Shown one piece after another: positions 22,360-34,417 of a stretch of DNA of 64,000 nt. A model generated the notes under the pieces. It saw only the letters and a program-made list of their open reading frames with translations. It was not told the DNA's origin and ran no database searches. Source of the stretch: Paramecium pentaurelia (lineage: Eukaryota > Ciliophora > Oligohymenophorea > Peniculida > Parameciidae); contig CAJJDO010000005.1 in the NCBI GenBank assembly GCA_905183005.1, positions 580,641 to 644,640 on the forward strand, given 5' to 3'. Within the stretch, counting starts at the first letter, position 1. Every line of letters starts with the position of its first letter. A program made the position numbers and the translations under genes.

Positions 22360-23591
22360 ATGAATAGACCCCCATAAGGTTAAAATGACAGTCAATCAGA
22401 TAATGGTAGTGTGAATAAGATAAGCGATAAATAGAAGATAAATACTTTAAAAAAAGCTGTTATTGATTTAAGAGAAGAAAAAGCATAATTCTTAAAGACT
22501 ATATAAGAATTAACATAAAAGAATAATAATTTAACTTAAGAAAAGGCAGATCTAGTAATATTTTTAATTTATATTAAATTTAGGATGAAAAATACAATTC
22601 TGTGATTAGAGATTTGTAATAGTAAATTTAGGCTCTTAACAACAGCTAAGAGAAATAAAGAAATACACTTGTAAATTCAATAGGATCACCACGATCGCTT
22701 ATCTAAAATGATCCATTAAATAATAATAGCAATTTTACAAAATAAATTAAGCAACTTTAACAGTATAGTTAATAAATATAATAAGAGAATTAAAATAGAA
22801 AACAGATGATCATGAAGCCCAACTTTAAATTCTATAGACAGGTTATAAAGAATTAGAGAGAGATTTGAAATACAAAGATAATTAGATTGATAAACTAACA
22901 AAAGAAATTGGAGATAAAAATACTATAATTTCATAATTAAGAAAAAATATTGAAGATATTGAAAAGGATTTGTATAATAGGATTAAAGATTTATCTACAG
23001 AAAAGTTATAGTTGTAATTAAAACTAAAAACAATTGAAAAGGAAATCCAATAAAAAGAAGAAGAAACAAAAATAATATAAAAAGGATTAGATGATTCTAG
23101 ATTTAAAACAGCTTAATTATTAAGTGAATTGGAAGAAACAAGAGGTAAATTCTTGTAATATAAACTTACACTTAACAATTAATTTTTAGATATTGAATGT
23201 TTATTTATTCTGAGACAAAATTTATTTTAAGAATACATTTTTGAGCTTGAAACTGCTGCCTAAAGATTTGTCTATAAAGCAAGTGATATTACAGACTTAA
23301 AAATTAAAGATGATCAATCATTTTATTTAACAGTTAAAGCTAGAAGTAGGGATGAAGTATATAAGTTGGGTCCTGGATAAGATATTAAAAAAGTGTGTAA
23401 ATAAATAAAGTAAAGACCTTTTTTATTTTAGAAACTTTTTGTAAAGAGCATAATAGAGTCTTGCACTTTAATAATCTAGCTAAATATAGAGTCCTAAGAA
23501 TAATGGTTTACTTGGAGGATTAATATCAATATTTGGAAGCAATTCTTCAAAGAATGGAAGCAATGCTAATAGTGAAACAAAATAGAAATGA
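22360..23591 (+). CDS. Coiled-coil protein (385 aa)
   Basis: Introns of 29, 23 and 22 nt; 386 codons exactly. Starts MNRPPQGQNDSQSDNGS and then is almost continuous coiled coil (TLKKAVIDLREEKAQFLKTI, YKELERDLKYKDNQIDKLTK, ELEETRGKFLQYKLTLN). A compact helical segment around residues 255-320 (FELETAAQRFVYKASDITDL) and a Gly/Asn/Ser-rich tail (GLLGGLISIFGSNSSKNG) follow. Probably structural or a tether; family not recognised. Confidence 0.75.
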
Positions 23592-23828
23592 GATTTATGA
23601 TTAATTTATTGCATTTTATGTAATTAAATCAGTTAATTAACACAAATATAAATAATATATAAGACTTAGGTATTTAAGTTAATTAAAATAAGTTAATATT
23701 TAATAATAATATAATTATATTATAATTAATGATGATAAAAATGGGAATCTCTCTGATTTTCTTTGATGCACAATTTTATTATTATCTGATATTTTATATG
23801 ATATTTCTCCTATAATTTATTATTAAAA

Positions 23829-24890
23829 ATGAATATAAACTAACATAAAACATATAATGATGTAAATATTGAAGAATATGAATAAAATGGATGGAATTTC
23901 ATATTTACTAAAGCTGGAATGTATAATACATCAGATTTGGAAATGTTATAACATGCATTGAATTTGCAAGGTATTCCAGATATTACAAATGGTAATAATT
24001 GTGGATTGATCTACAATAAGCAATTTAACTTTGGATTTTTGGTGGATCCAAAAGATGCCTTATATTTATGTAATTATTAGGCAAGAGATTCTAATTACAT
24101 TGATATTAAAAAAGAGTTAAAATCAAACAAACTAAATTACATTTCAATGATTCCAGAATAAGCTCAAATCAAGTATGCTAATATCTGGAATCAAAAATAA
24201 AATGCAGATATCAAAATATTAAATAAAATATCTGATACATTTTATTCATCTCCTTATAAGGGAACGATAGTTGATGGAGATTAGATTAGTTATTAATTTT
24301 AAAGATTCAAGTAAATTTCAGGAATTAAGGGAAAATCAATTTTTGAATAATAATTGAATGAGAATTTAATAAAAAATGAAGTAGATTATCTGAATTAAGT
24401 ATATAATACAAATTCGAAGACATTCCATTGTGAATGTACAGAAGATGAGATTCCATTAAATAACTTAACACCTGTATTTGAATTATTTAAAATTAAAAGG
24501 AAAATCCAATAAAATGGGCAGCTCATATTTCATTATTTGAAGATGAATTAGGTGATAATGGATTATCAAATTGTGAATATAGATTTAGAATAATGGGTGA
24601 TTGTTTTTTTGGATTGATACGAAATTATTTAAGAATTGATGATGTTTTAGTTAGAATACTTGATACAAGAATATATCATCAATTCAATTGGAATTATATT
24701 TTAAGAGACTTCACACATAGAGAAGATTCATGGGGTATAGTATTATTTATAGAGTATAGCTAATATCTAAAAGAATGGATTTAATTTCACTCCATAATGG
24801 TTGACAGATCAAAATTAATCATTTCTTATATAAAACTCAGTTCCAATCTAGTTGCATATTAATGATAAAATATATTTCAAAGTGTCATGA
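23829..24890 (+). CDS. TIP41: TIP41-like regulator of PP2A-type phosphatases
   Basis: In yeast and animals TIP41/TIPRL binds PP2A-family catalytic subunits downstream of TOR. 336 aa after introns of 26 and 25 nt. Family blocks in order: NGNNCGLIYNKQFNFGFLVD with the DAL motif (PKDALYLC), YANIWNQK, DTFYSSPYKGTIV, FEDELGDNGLSNCEYRFRIM, DCFFGLIRNYLRIDDVLVRI and DTRIYHQFNWNYILRDFTHR. Complete C-terminus. Slightly longer than human TIPRL because of Asn-rich inserts. Confidence 0.9.
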
Positions 24891-24942
24891 TAAATTAATA
24901 TGTTAATATCTATATATTAAATTAATAATTATTATAAATAAA

Positions 24943-25155
24943 ATGTCAGAAGGGAATTCGGTTTTTTGGTAGCCATTCAAGACAACCAAAGAATTTATAG
25001 AAAAGGATTAGAAAATTACTAAAGGTTTGATGTAAGGAGCAATTTTTGCTGTGATTGGTTATGGAATTGGATTAGTGTTTTTTAGAGCTAGAACACTAAG
25101 AGGATTCACAGCTGGAACAGCAGCAACATGGAGATTTAGAGATCAGATAGAATGA
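24943..25155 (+). CDS. Small Gly-rich membrane protein, possibly Mic10
   Basis: 70 aa, intron-free. After a short polar start, residues ~30-60 form a hydrophobic hairpin with small-residue motifs (GAIFAVIGYGIGLVFF and GFTAGTAATW) around a basic turn (RARTLRG). Mic10, the crista-junction scaffold of the MICOS complex, has this layout of two Gly-zipper helices joined by a basic loop. The match is by architecture only; another mitochondrial small protein is possible. Confidence 0.5.
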
Positions 25156-25334
25156 TGATTATAATAATATAGGATATATTTATGATTTTACAATAATAAA
25201 ATAAAATTGAATTAAAATAAATGTTTATTAATAACCAGATTTATAATTAAATTAATTTTATAGCAAAATCATTAAAAATTTAGTTTACCATTAAAATATT
25301 CTGATAAAAATTCATAATTTTTATTGAATTTATT

Positions 25335-25885
25335 ATGCCTTGTTTACTTGTGCTTATATTAGTCAACAATCCAAATAAAATAAAAATTATTAGGAATCAG
25401 AATACTTTATATCAACAGAACACTAGTTTCATAAAAAGTCCATAATAGGTCTAATTGCAAAGGCTTCAATTTGATTTCGAAAGAGAGTTGTAGTGATAAC
25501 CCTAGTCTTATTAGATATAAGGCATTCAGAAGTTCCTAATAGAGTTCAAAATAGGAAACATAAAGTAATTATAATAACTAATAATACTATCATAGCTATA
25601 AAACTCATAAAGTACTTGCATATATACGATTTATTATTGCAAATAGATTAAAAATTGTATACAGAATATCTTTATTGCAAATTTCATCTTAAAAGATAAG
25701 TTCTTTTGCATTAATTGACAAAATTCCACATAACATATTTTAATGTATATCTAAATGAAGAAAAGAACATAACTATAAATAAAGATCTAACACCAAAAGT
25801 TGCATATAATGAAAACTATGAAATCACTCCTAAATAGTTATAAATGGTATCTTTTTTTAAGAAAGACTATTAAGTTGGCTTCTGA
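25335..25885 (+). CDS. Hypothetical protein (164 aa), end uncertain
   Basis: ATG 25335, introns of 25 and 31 nt, TGA 25883-25885. Starts MPCLLVLILVNNPNKIK, perhaps a short signal segment, then a helical region (FDFERELYKAFRSSQQSS, LIKYLHIYDLLLQIDQKLY) and Lys/Asn-rich sequence. The stop may be premature: the same frame continues as plausible protein (KCISKNSLQKFVHPSNCLYF) and a 28-nt intron could bypass it. Family not recognised. Confidence 0.45.
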
Positions 25886-26540
25886 GTTAAATTATAAAAA
25901 CAAGAAAAGGAAAAATGTATTAGCAAGAATTCCTTACAAAAATTTGTACATCCTTCTAATTGCTTATACTTCATAAAAAATTTAACAAAAAATAAGATAC
26001 TATTCAAATTTACATTTATAGTTAATCAATAATAATATTGATCTTATTAGAATTTCATTATATTTTTGGATCTTATAATTAGAAGATAAAGTTTATTAAA
26101 ATTGGAGAACCTAAACTTACTATCAAAACATTTATAAAACTATAATAATTTTGCAACTCATAAATAATAATATACAAATGAAAATATTAATTTAAATCTC
26201 ATAATCCTTAATTTTATTATATATACTAATCATAAATGCAAGTAATTTCTTAAGAATTTATTCAGATAACTTTAAGAATAATAAAATTGTCCATATACCA
26301 ATTTTCAAGTAAACAATTACCTATTTTGAAGAAATTGACAATCAACTATATTATAATTGTAGATAAAATTAAATAAGTTGAAATGAAATGGATATTTTCA
26401 AATAATATTATGAATGAGAAAAAAATAAAATTTTATTACTTATATTGAATATCTTATATAAGAATAGGGTATTTTAATATAAGATATACTTATTATTTTG
26501 ACAAGTTTCTATTATTAAATTTGCATATATAAATCCAATT
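25886..26540. other. Unresolved stretch, possibly the end of the upstream gene
   Basis: Open segments exist in more than one plus-strand frame (for example KNKKRKNVLARIPYKNLY) but each meets TGA, and no set of canonical introns gives a clean frame. It may be decayed coding sequence or an intergenic region. No minus-strand gene was found here. Confidence 0.35.
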
Positions 26541-27408
26541 TCAATTAATATTAATTCCTGCTTAAACCAAACTATCTAGAAGAACTTAATGAAAATCTTA
26601 GAGTCTTACTTTCCCATCCTTATCTTTATCAGCCATTAGCATCCAAGACTTAGCATCTTATTCTGTTATCTAATATGGCATTTTCAATTATTAGTAAGTT
26701 TCCTTAAGTAATGCAAATGCCTATCGTTTTATCAATAAATTTACCTCATTTTATGTTATGAAACCATTTTTTTAGAATTTATTAAATATTCTTTCTGCTA
26801 ATTCAAGCTTTTTTTAGGTTCTTGTATTATATTATTAATATTTAGTTTTATCCGTTTCCAAGGGATAAACAAAGGTGTTTGATTATTGGCTTAAAGGTTA
26901 TAGTTTTTAATTTGAAATAGTCGAGGTTGTTTGTTTAACTGAAGAATATTTTTGGCTGTTTGATTCAGGAGCTGCTTTCAAGGAATAATTTCCAGTTTCT
27001 TATTTAATATCCTTTGAAAAAATAATAGCACTTTCTTCTTTAAATTCAACATTTTCAACTACATAACTTTCGTATGAAACTTAAATTGGAGGATAACCAA
27101 GTAGTTCTTAAGCTTTATTAGTATCTTCTTAATCTTATGATAATAATTGTTTGGCATTATTTTCAACATCATCTTCTGTTATATTATTATCTTAATTTAA
27201 ATCCCAAATCTATGCATATTATAATAAATCCTATTCGGTAAGAGAAGGCATAGGTAAATCTAATTTTGCATAGCAATCTTCTAACATCTTCTATACTTAA
27301 TAGGTTTAATAAAATCATACATGAATTAATATCAAAGCTTCCATCCACCATATAGTCTTTGAATAGATTTTATCCAATTTTGGTTGCTGTCTATTAGTCA
27401 CAAAGCAT
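26541..27408 (-). CDS. EF-hand calcium-binding protein
   Basis: About 280 aa after one 25-nt intron. Two EF loops are visible: DLNQDNNITEDD near residue 60 and a canonical DKDKDGKVRLQD near residue 255. A degenerate one precedes the latter (FQKNGFITQNE). The middle is Ser/Gln/Thr-rich and probably disordered. A 24-nt GTA...TAG segment after ITQNE is in frame and may be a second intron, which would shorten the protein by eight residues. Likely a Ca2+ sensor; target unknown. Confidence 0.75.
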
Positions 27409-27450
27409 TGTTATTATTGAAATAAATTATTTTATTTATTAAATAAATAA

Positions 27451-27752
27451 ATGAATAATTAGAAAATTGAAGATTTACTTTTGAGAAATATTTGATATTT
27501 AAAGACATTGATATAAATAAGTTAAAGAGACAAAATCAAAATTTATCCCATTTTATCAATTAAAAATTTAGTTATTTCGAATATATTCATATATTCAATA
27601 ATTAAATTTAGGAATGTTACAATTATTTATATGATAGTATTAATATTAGATAATAATCAATTCCTAAATCTTATTTAGTTTTTGATTTAAATTAAACTAT
27701 TTTATAGGTTATCAAAGATTATATAAATTTTTAAAAAGGAATTTAGATTTGA
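27451..27752 (+). CDS. Small hypothetical protein with a 1-nt frame break
   Basis: ATG 27451 gives MNNQKIEDLL, then the frame is lost at a TTTT run near 27471-27474. With one more T it continues as FEKYLIFKDIDINKLKRQ, FINQKFSYFEYIHIFNNQ and YLVFDLNQTILQVIKDY to TGA 27750-27752, about 100 codons. A sequencing deletion or real lesion are both possible. Family not recognised. Confidence 0.4.
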
Positions 27753-27872
27753 AAAGAATTTTTTTAAAAATATGAATTATTGACCATATTTAAGGTCTGT
27801 TGATTAAAAGGGTATAAATAATTAAGAAAAATTAAATAAAATCTTTATTCATTGATTAATAGATTATAGGTA

Positions 27873-28170
27873 ATGAAATAACAGCAATATTTAAAACATA
27901 AGTATAGATAATTAAAGGGAAATTTTGAAATTCTCTCAGAATTGCTTCAAAGGTAATTGATCCTAAAGTTCCAACAAATTTTAAGTGTTTCAAATATAGA
28001 CTAAAGATGTTGCTAATAGGATTGACCATGAAATTCTATAAATAAGAAATTCATATCCATTAGAGAAAGATAGAAACTCTTTAAACAGAGTTAAGAAAAT
28101 GAGAAATGGAATGAGTAGAAATAAAAAAAGTTAGATAACTAAAAATGTAATAATTAGATAATAAAAATGA
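27873..28170 (+). CDS. Small basic hypothetical protein (93 aa), possible 16-nt intron
   Basis: ATG 27873 (MKQQQYLKHKYRQLKGNF) to TGA 28168-28170. The frame closes only if GTAATTGATCCTAAAG (16 nt) is removed, which gives EILSELLQSSNKFQVFQIQT and VANRIDHEILQIRNSYPLEK, 94 codons exactly. The second half is strongly basic. A 1-nt indel is the alternative to such a short intron. Function unknown. Confidence 0.45.
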
Positions 28171-28262
28171 GAAAATAAAATGAATGAAATAATAAGTTTG
28201 GAGTATTTGAATAAGAACGATTTCATATTTAATAAAACTCTACTACAAAAGACAAATTATAC

Positions 28263-28562
28263 TCAAAATATATTGCAATTATTCAAACATTTTCTTTTTT
28301 ATTCAGTTTCTAATATTAATATGCTATTTTCTAAAATATTATATTTTTTCCAATTCTCTACTATATAAACCTAACATAGGTTTTATTTAAAATTAATGGA
28401 ATATTTCTTTGAATTTGAGCAAATTAGATTACCATTCAAATCCATTCTAGTATTGTTATTTTAATTTTTTTTAGTTTTCTTAAGAATTGATTAAGTTTTT
28501 GGTTCAATCTTATTTAATTTAACTTTATTTTAAAGACCAGCAATATGATTATGATAATTCAT
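28263..28562 (-). CDS. Small basic hypothetical protein (99 aa)
   Basis: Intron-free frame, MNYHNHIAGLQNKVKLNKIE to TGA 28265-28263, rich in Lys and Asn (SILKKTKKNQNNNTRMDLNG). It opposes a plus-strand Leu/Phe-rich open frame that looks like its shadow. Codon composition and the natural N-terminus favour the minus strand. The start lies 55 nt from the plus-strand gene at 28618, a divergent pair. Confidence 0.5.
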
Positions 28563-28617
28563 TAATTTTTAATAATTTTAGATAATTACTGTTTTAATTA
28601 ATATTAATATTAAATAA

Positions 28618-30535
28618 ATGCTAGATAGTACAACTTCTCATAAAAGTCCTTAATTATCGAAATCTATTAAATCAAAATAAGAACTTTAAAGTTTCTATCA
28701 TTATTCGAAGATTATGAAATTAAAAGAAGTGACTTAAAAGCCAAGTTAATTATCTATCAATTTTAATTTAAGTCAACAAAACTCGATAGGACTTCGATAA
28801 AGTGATCATATAAGCAATTTTGAGTTTTTAATTTAATAAAATTCAAGGCATAATTATCATAGATAAATAAGAGAATAATATCAATATCATTCGCAATCAT
28901 AATTAACAAAAAATTTGACAGAAAAAATTAATTGGTAAAAGTATAAAGAAAATCAAAAAAGAATTGAATAGGCTCTTAATAAATAGAAATTCAATCACTC
29001 TTTAGAAAACAATTAATAATCTATAACAAGAAGAAGAGTTTAAAGATTATCTTCAGAAACATCAACTTAATCCAAATTCTTTATAGAATCTAGACCTACC
29101 TCTAAATTAGGTACTTAACTCTAAAATTAGATTATATTTGATTCAATGTAAAAGAAATAATCAATTAAAGCTGTAAGTACTTAACATTAAAGTTAAATTG
29201 ATCAATATGATAATGAAATTTCACCAAAAAATATAAATTTCGACAATTTGGTTAATAAAATTTTAGATAGGAAGTAAGAACAATAATCAGAAAATGATGA
29301 AAATGAAGATTATAATTAGGAGGAAGAATTTGAAGAATATAAGGATGAAAAAGAAATTATTAATAAAAATGAGGGAATATATGAATAAATTGAAAAACAA
29401 TTAGATAATAATTTAAGAAGATAATTATAATAAAAAATAATTAAGTAGGATAACATAAATAATTAATAAATATAAACTACAAATAAATAAACAATTCAAA
29501 AATTATAATAAACAAAAAAAAAGTTATAAGCTTCTATAAAATAATAACTGTAATTTTAAGGTAATTAATAAGAAGCAGATAAAGAATAATAATAATAATA
29601 ATAATCTTTAAATTAAAATAATATCAATTCTCCTAAAAAAATCAATGATGTTAAAACAAAAATACATAATGATGAATATATAAAGGTATTAAGAGAAGAA
29701 TAAAATTAATATAAATAGAATTAATTAATATTATAGAAAGAAGAAGAGAAAAAGTAATAAGCTAAATTATTAGAAATACAGCAAATTTAAGAGGAAATAG
29801 AAAGAAAAAAAAATAAAAAGGAAGAATATATTTATAATTCTTAAGAAAATGACAGTGAAGAATAATTTCTTAAGAGATAATAATAATTAAAATTAGATTT
29901 AATTGAATCTTAAAAAAAAGAGTAGGAAAGATTGTTAAGAGAATAATAATTATAATAAAAAGAAAAAGAAGAATTATTGAATAAGGCTAAAAATTAGGAA
30001 GAGAAAGAGATTGAAGAAAATAAGAAAAAAGAAATAGCTTAACTTATTTAAAAATAAAAAGATGAGATTGAAAAATAAGCATAAGAAGAAATTGCTAAAT
30101 AAACTTCGAAATTAGAAAAGTAGAAAAGTGTCTTAATAATTTCAAAATAGACAATCTAAGAAAGAAAAAGATCTTAAGAAGAAATAGAAACTACAAATCG
30201 ACAAATAAAGAGAGAAATTGAATCAAAAATATAAAAATAAAAAGAAGATGATGAAAAAGAAGAATTAGAATAGTTGAGCTTTGTTGATTACATGTTGAGA
30301 TCCCAAAATGTTTATGATGTGAATTATGATGTAAATCTTGTTTATTTAGATATAGAAATTTAAATTATATGAAGAACAACTAAAGAAAGTTAAAGAGCCC
30401 CCAAATTATTTGGAGGAAGATGAATTGAATATATACAATTTCCTTAGGATTTGGAAGTAAGTGAATAAGAAAGGATAAAATAAAATTTTGAATAAATAAA
30501 TCAAAGAAAATCAAGAACCTTCAACTTAAATTTGA
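28618..30535 (+). CDS. Gln/Lys-rich long coiled-coil protein (630 aa)
   Basis: One 25-nt intron near the 3' end; 631 codons exactly. Starts MLDSTTSHKSPQLSKSIKS. The first 200 residues are Ser/Gln-rich; from about residue 215 it is continuous highly charged coiled coil (QEEEFEEYKDEKEIINKNEG, IQQIQEEIERKKNKKEEY, KAKNQEEKEIEENKKKEIAQ). Poly-Gln runs are coded by TAA/TAG. The last 80 residues (FVDYMLRSQNVYDV, EPPNYLEEDELNIYNFLRIW) form a more ordered module. Probably cytoskeletal; family not recognised. Confidence 0.75.
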
Positions 30536-30621
30536 TTTATTTATTGCAATTTTGAAATCAATAAATGGTTTCATTACTTTTTGCACTTAATAATATAATA
30601 ATTATTATATAAAATTTAGTT

Positions 30622-31658
30622 ATGACTACAATAACATAAGAGTATTCTTTGAATGCATTCCAATAATCTAATTTTCATAAAGTAAATATTAAAACAAATT
30701 AATTTAGATTATAATCACTGTATTTTATCATGATAATGAATATAAAACAAGATTAGATAAATTATTATAAATAACACCTCTTGATATTGATAAATATGCC
30801 TTATCTTATTGTAATGATGAATAAATTGCAAGAACTCATAATGTATAAAACCTATTTACTTTAGATTCAATAATTACCTTCTATTTTAATTTCTTCATAT
30901 CCATATTTAATAAGTAACTAAATATTGAATCTGGAACCAGCATAATTTGTAGTTTAATTAGATAGTATATTTGAACAATTCGAAGCTGAATTTAAAAATC
31001 AATAATAACATTATTTTTTAAAGATTGAATAAATGATTAAAGAAAATCCTATAATGTTATTTATAGTAGGTACACCAGAAAAACCCATGTGCAGATTTAC
31101 TTCAAAATTAATTTAAAAATTGTAACCTTTTGGTATTCAATTTGGATTTTATGATATCGAAATCGACAAACTTATTGTTGGTTATTTAAAGCTTTACTCA
31201 AAATGGTAAACTTTTCCATAGGTTTTTGTGAATGGAAAATTAATTGGAGGAGCTGATGTAATTCAAATTATTTAAGATAAAGGCAACGGTAGAATTAATA
31301 GAATAGAAGAAATTCCAAGAATTAATACCTAAGGAAGCTTATATGACTAAGAATTCAAAGTTAGAGTAGATTTAGTTAATATCGAAATATATTATATTAA
31401 TAGATGGATAACCAGATTTAAATTGTGAAATAGCTAGAATCATGACACAGAAGAAAATTCCATTCCAATTTTACAATATTGGAATGGATTAAGAGGTGAG
31501 GTCAGAAGTCTTAAATTTCATGTCTAGTTATATCGAAACATCCCATGATTTGGAGCCTCTACTATTATATAAAGTAAAAAATTATTTAATATATATATAT
31601 ATAGAATACAATATATAATGAAATAACTTTAAAAAAAGAATTGAGTATTTTATAATGA
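30622..31658 (+). CDS. PICOT/Grx3-like multidomain glutaredoxin with altered active sites
   Basis: 310 aa after introns of 26, 22, 25 and 31 nt. An N-terminal thioredoxin-like domain (residues ~20-125, no CxxC) is followed by two monothiol-glutaredoxin domains. In the first, the block IVGTPEKPMC has CRFT where iron-sulfur monothiol glutaredoxins have CGFS; the rest fits well (FGFYDIEIDKLIVGYLKLYS, WQTFPQVFVNGKLIGGAD). In the second, DGQPDLNCEIARIM stands at the active site and keeps only the Cys. Grx3/PICOT carries [2Fe-2S] clusters in iron handling. The altered loops may weaken glutathione/cluster binding. Confidence 0.82.
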
Positions 31659-31747
31659 GAAAAGTTAAGTGATTTTATTTACAATTTTTGATTTAAATAT
31701 GTATATAAAGATAGAAATTATATTAAAAATATATTTATTAAAATCAA

Positions 31748-32802
31748 TCATCTTCTAATAATTTTAGGCAAATAAACTTTTGAAAGTGAGTAATTCTTTG
31801 ATGGAGAATAATTCTTTTCGTATTTACTTAATTTTCGATTTAAAGATTTTGTTCTTACAAAAACATCTAACTATTTTAATGTTTTTTGATTTTTTTCTAA
31901 AAGTTTTGTACAATCTAACATAGATTTTAATAAAATTGATCCTCTTTTTTTATTTTTTGTATCCTCATTAAATTATGTACTAACTATTTTACTATTATTA
32001 GAGTATTCATCTATTTCTTTGATTTTTCCCATAGCTTTTCTTATTCCATCAGCAAAATCAATGATTGGATAATTTTAAAATTTTGATTTTTATAAAATTG
32101 GAGTTTATAACTATCTTAATATTGTACTTTCATTCAATTCCTTATAAACTTAATTTCTTATAGGAGTTCTTTATGATGAATTTTTAAGATGATTACTATT
32201 AGTTCCAGAATTTTGTTATTCTTCATCACCTATTGGAAGAATTTTAATATATGAATAATGTTGAGTTTTTTATCTTTGTAAATATTAACATAGATTTTTA
32301 TTTTTGTATACTACATCAGGTAAGGTTTTGCAATATTATTATTAAACAATTTCAGTTTTTGTAATATCATATTTTTCTATTAATCTACTTAACTTTCTCA
32401 TATCTCTTTTTGGTTGTTCTAAAGTAGGACTTATTAAGGGTTATTCATTGGAATTACTAAATGTTTATTAAATTCTTTTTGGAGCAATATCCAGAAATAC
32501 CATACTATAATTAATGAGTAAAATTACTTTTAAGTAGTTTATACTTTATGCGATTGAAAGTTGAAACTTTAAAATTTTTCATGTTAAGCTATAAATTTTT
32601 TAATATATTTGGGAGACACTTTATTATTAATTTTATGTTCTTCAATTTATTTAATAATTTATCCACCACATTCTAAACATTCACAACTTTTATTTCTAAC
32701 TAATATTGGTAAAGATGTTATATCAAATTTTCTTTTCAGAGTGAATTATTTCTTTAATTCTTTATGATCCTTTAATAAATTCTTTAGTTGAATTGTTTAC
32801 AT
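31748..32802 (-). CDS. Hypothetical basic protein (343 aa)
   Basis: ATG 32802-32800, one 23-nt intron, TGA 31750-31748, 344 codons exactly. Begins MQTIQLKNLLKDHKELKKQF. A Cys cluster CECLECGGQ near residue 45 may bind zinc. The rest is Lys/Asn/Ser-rich with short ordered pieces (RDMRKLSRLIEKYDITKTE, IDFADGIRKAMGKIKEIDEY) and a Tyr/Ser-rich basic end. Family not recognised. Confidence 0.65.
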
Positions 32803-32920
32803 AAGGTTAAATATAATTATCTATCAAGTATTTTCTTTTTACTAAAAATAAGTTTACTAGAATTTTAGTTAATTTTAATGATTTAAAAACATTTTAAATA
32901 ACAATAAATAATAAATAAAT

Positions 32921-34322
32921 TCATTGTTATTAAGGTTATTGAATAATTTGTTATTGAGGTTATTGATGTATAGGACTAGATTTCTAATCTTAAATTTATG
33001 CTTTTTGTAAATCTTCTTCTATTTCTCTTTTTAATCTAGCTTCTTTATTCAATTATAATCTTTTTCCTTTTTCTCCTAAACAAACAGAATGTTTTTCATT
33101 TGAATAACAACAATCATAACCCCATCCAAGAACATCACTCCACCAACTACCCCATACACTTGTATGATCACCATAAAAGAAATCTTCTAAATATTTACTT
33201 TTAGTTAAATCTTTCTTTTTTAAAGGATTCTTAGGTAAACCATCCTCTTCATACTCAACAAATCTTTCTGTTTATCCTAATAATAAATCTATTTATGGAT
33301 TTAAATGTTCTTCTCCACCATATCTATCAAATAAGCTCTCTGCTCTTCCAATTTTTTATTCTTCCTTTCTCTCCTTTATTTATTTATACTAAAATAATAA
33401 ATATAAATATTATACAGTCTTTTCAGTCAGAGTTGGTAAAGATACAGTATTTAGATTTAAATTATGTTATTCTGCATATTACCATGCAAATCTTTCTTAT
33501 TCATACATTTATAGAGTTTCACCAGTCAATCTAATTTAATTTAAACCTTTAAAAACTTATTTCTCAGGAGGTAAATGTGGATTTGGGTTTTCTCTTAAAG
33601 ATCTAGATTTTGGATCGAAATATGCTGAATTAACATCCAAATTCAATAAATAATTGGCTCTATCTTCTCTAATACGTAAATTTCTAGTCATAGTTTTAGT
33701 TCTTGGATCTCTAGTTGTCATTTAAGTTTAGTGTTCACCAGTTCCATTATCTTTAAATTCATCATCTAAATTGCCAGACTCTGTTTATTAACCTTCTTAC
33801 AATCTTGTTTCTTTTCGTTTTTCTTCTAGTATTTCATATTCTTAAATTTATGATTTATAAGTCTCTGGATCATAACCATTCCATCTATCTCTTTTTGCAT
33901 CATAATTAAGACCAGAAACATTAGTTACAATATCATCTGCTTATATATCTGTATTAGAATATTTTGCTCCTATTTGTCTAGGTCTTTCACAACAATCTTT
34001 ACTTTGATGAGTTGTTGAACCACAATTAGTACAAGCTCCTTTTTAAAATTTTAAATTATTTGGACCCTAATTTATATCACTTAAAATTAATACTTTTGAT
34101 CCTCTTTAATACCAATTATCAAATGTACTTGTATTTTATTATTTTCTTATTCTTTAATGTTTTAATGATGGTGTACTTTCCTTTAAATACCCTAAAATAT
34201 ATAGTTTTAATCATACATGGAGCATTTATAATATATTATGGCATATGAGGATTAATTTCTCTTCCATCTTCATCATTTGTTATTTACATTAAATCTTCTC
34301 TACCTTTTTTGTTAAATGACAT
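32921..34322 (-). CDS. SLU7: Pre-mRNA splicing factor SLU7
   Basis: Second-step factor that helps choose the 3' splice site. 449 aa after introns of 25 and 27 nt. The zinc knuckle reads GACTNCGSTTHQSKDCCERP (CCHC) near residue 90. Family blocks follow: RQIGAKYS, YDAKRDRWNGYDPETYKSQI, NLRIREDRANYLFNLDVNSA, YFDPKSRSLRENPNP and GDHTSVWGSWW near the end. The last 30 residues are Gln/Pro-rich (IHQQPQQQIIQQPQQQ). Start at MSFNKKGREDLMQIT. Noteworthy in a genome where 3' splice sites must be found in introns of about 25 nt. Confidence 0.92.
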
Positions 34323-34417
34323 AATAGATGCAATTAATTATTAAAATAATCAAAACTTTATGAGAATATATTTATATCTTATTGATTGAATCATAGTTTA
34401 TTTATAATCTAGTAAAA

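Noticed and set aside
28180..28368. Plus-strand 62-aa ORF that stays open to about 28550 with the ciliate code
   Set aside because: Leu/Phe/Ile-rich without motif; the opposite strand gives a more protein-like basic sequence with a natural start.
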